DNA of 64,000 nucleotides from Scytonema sp035967975 (lineage in GTDB: Bacteria; Cyanobacteriota; Cyanobacteriia; Cyanobacteriales; Nostocaceae): NCBI GenBank assembly GCA_035967975.1, contig JAWQFQ010000014.1:20705-84704 (forward strand), given 5' to 3'. Below the pieces are notes generated by a model. That model was not told the origin of the DNA, ran no database searches, and saw only the letters and a program-made list of their open reading frames with translations. Positions 63,947 through 64,000 of this stretch are shown piece after piece; position 1 is the stretch's first letter; the number at the start of each line of letters is the position of its first letter. Made by a program: the position numbers and the translations under genes.

Positions 63947-64000
63947 TCACTGACCGATCGCACAAAATGCTGCCCAATATCGAGGATTTTGAAATAGTTT
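63947..64000 (-). CDS. CHAT-domain protein, C-terminal end (partial)
   Basis: The minus strand encodes LFQNPRYWAAFCAIGQ and stops at TGA 63947-63949. This is the common end of the CHAT proteins of this window and is closest to the 42621 gene. The body lies right of the window. Confidence 0.8.
   Translation of the reverse strand, partial: KLFQNPRYWAAFCAIGQ

Noticed and set aside
1..64000. tRNA, rRNA or a phage integration site
   Set aside because: No cloverleaf, anticodon arm or rRNA-like stretch could be recognised, and no integrase or intact transposase gene is present.

Overview
The window looks like chromosomal DNA of a cyanobacterium, probably a filamentous, multicellular (Nostocales-like) one. 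The evidence is the many GCGATCGC (HIP1) sites, heptanucleotide tandem repeats, Uma2 and HEPN/MNT genes, an RppA/RppB-type two-component pair, and a very large set of TPR-CHAT, STAND and effector-associated-domain proteins of the kind expanded in filamentous cyanobacteria. The genus is inference. Two runs of exactly 100 N (56029-56128 and 56693-56792) are scaffold gaps inside a TPR repeat array, so this is a draft assembly.

Region 1 (1-16.5 kb) is mostly housekeeping and stress physiology. It holds a type II NADH dehydrogenase with a small membrane protein, a plasma-membrane P-type H+-ATPase, a PepSY exported protein broken by a small inserted element, the RppB/RppA histidine kinase and response regulator, a four-repeat COG4705 membrane protein, a TauE/SafE transporter with a DUF1634 protein, and a DUF2231 / glycogen-debranching-type glucosidase / CDF transporter operon. 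Its intergenic spaces are rich in small mobile repeats: CAATACT-ended MITEs, GGTATC palindromes, REP-like elements and a duplicated gene scrap.

Region 2 (16.5-23.3 kb) is a transition zone of toxin-antitoxin pairs (PIN, MNT/HEPN), a truncated HEPN toxin, gene fragments and the first effector-associated-domain (EAD) protein, an EAD-nucleosidase paired with an AAA ATPase that carries a PD-(D/E)XK-like end.

Region 3 (23.4-61 kb) is a dense biological-conflict island. It contains (a) a two-gene operon of an EAD-nucleosidase-CHAT-AAA fusion and a second P-loop-like/nucleosidase protein; (b) an EAD-STAND-TPR protein; (c) a tightly overlapping four-gene operon EAD-iSTAND-like / MoxR / vWA / TPR-CHAT, a vWA-MoxR ternary-type system whose CHAT domain has lost its catalytic cysteine (Asp1222); (d) a coiled-coil-EAD-calcineurin phosphoesterase fusion; (e) a PDZ-CHAT protein; (f) two intact-looking TPR-CHAT proteins, a TPR-only protein and several CHAT or TPR fragments; and (g) a dynamin-like or Era-like GTPase with a membrane tail. 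The same adaptor-type N-terminal domain recurs in at least five genes, so the encoded sensors, switches and effectors probably communicate by homotypic contacts.

Region 4 (61-64 kb) is scrambled. It has a truncated CHAT gene, an exact 84-bp copy of the promoter region found at 29.3 kb, broken pieces of a paralogue of the 39.9-kb gene, PIN and DUF433 toxin-antitoxin genes, and the start of one more CHAT gene running off the right edge. The many near-identical CHAT 3' ends and scraps suggest continuing recombination among paralogues.
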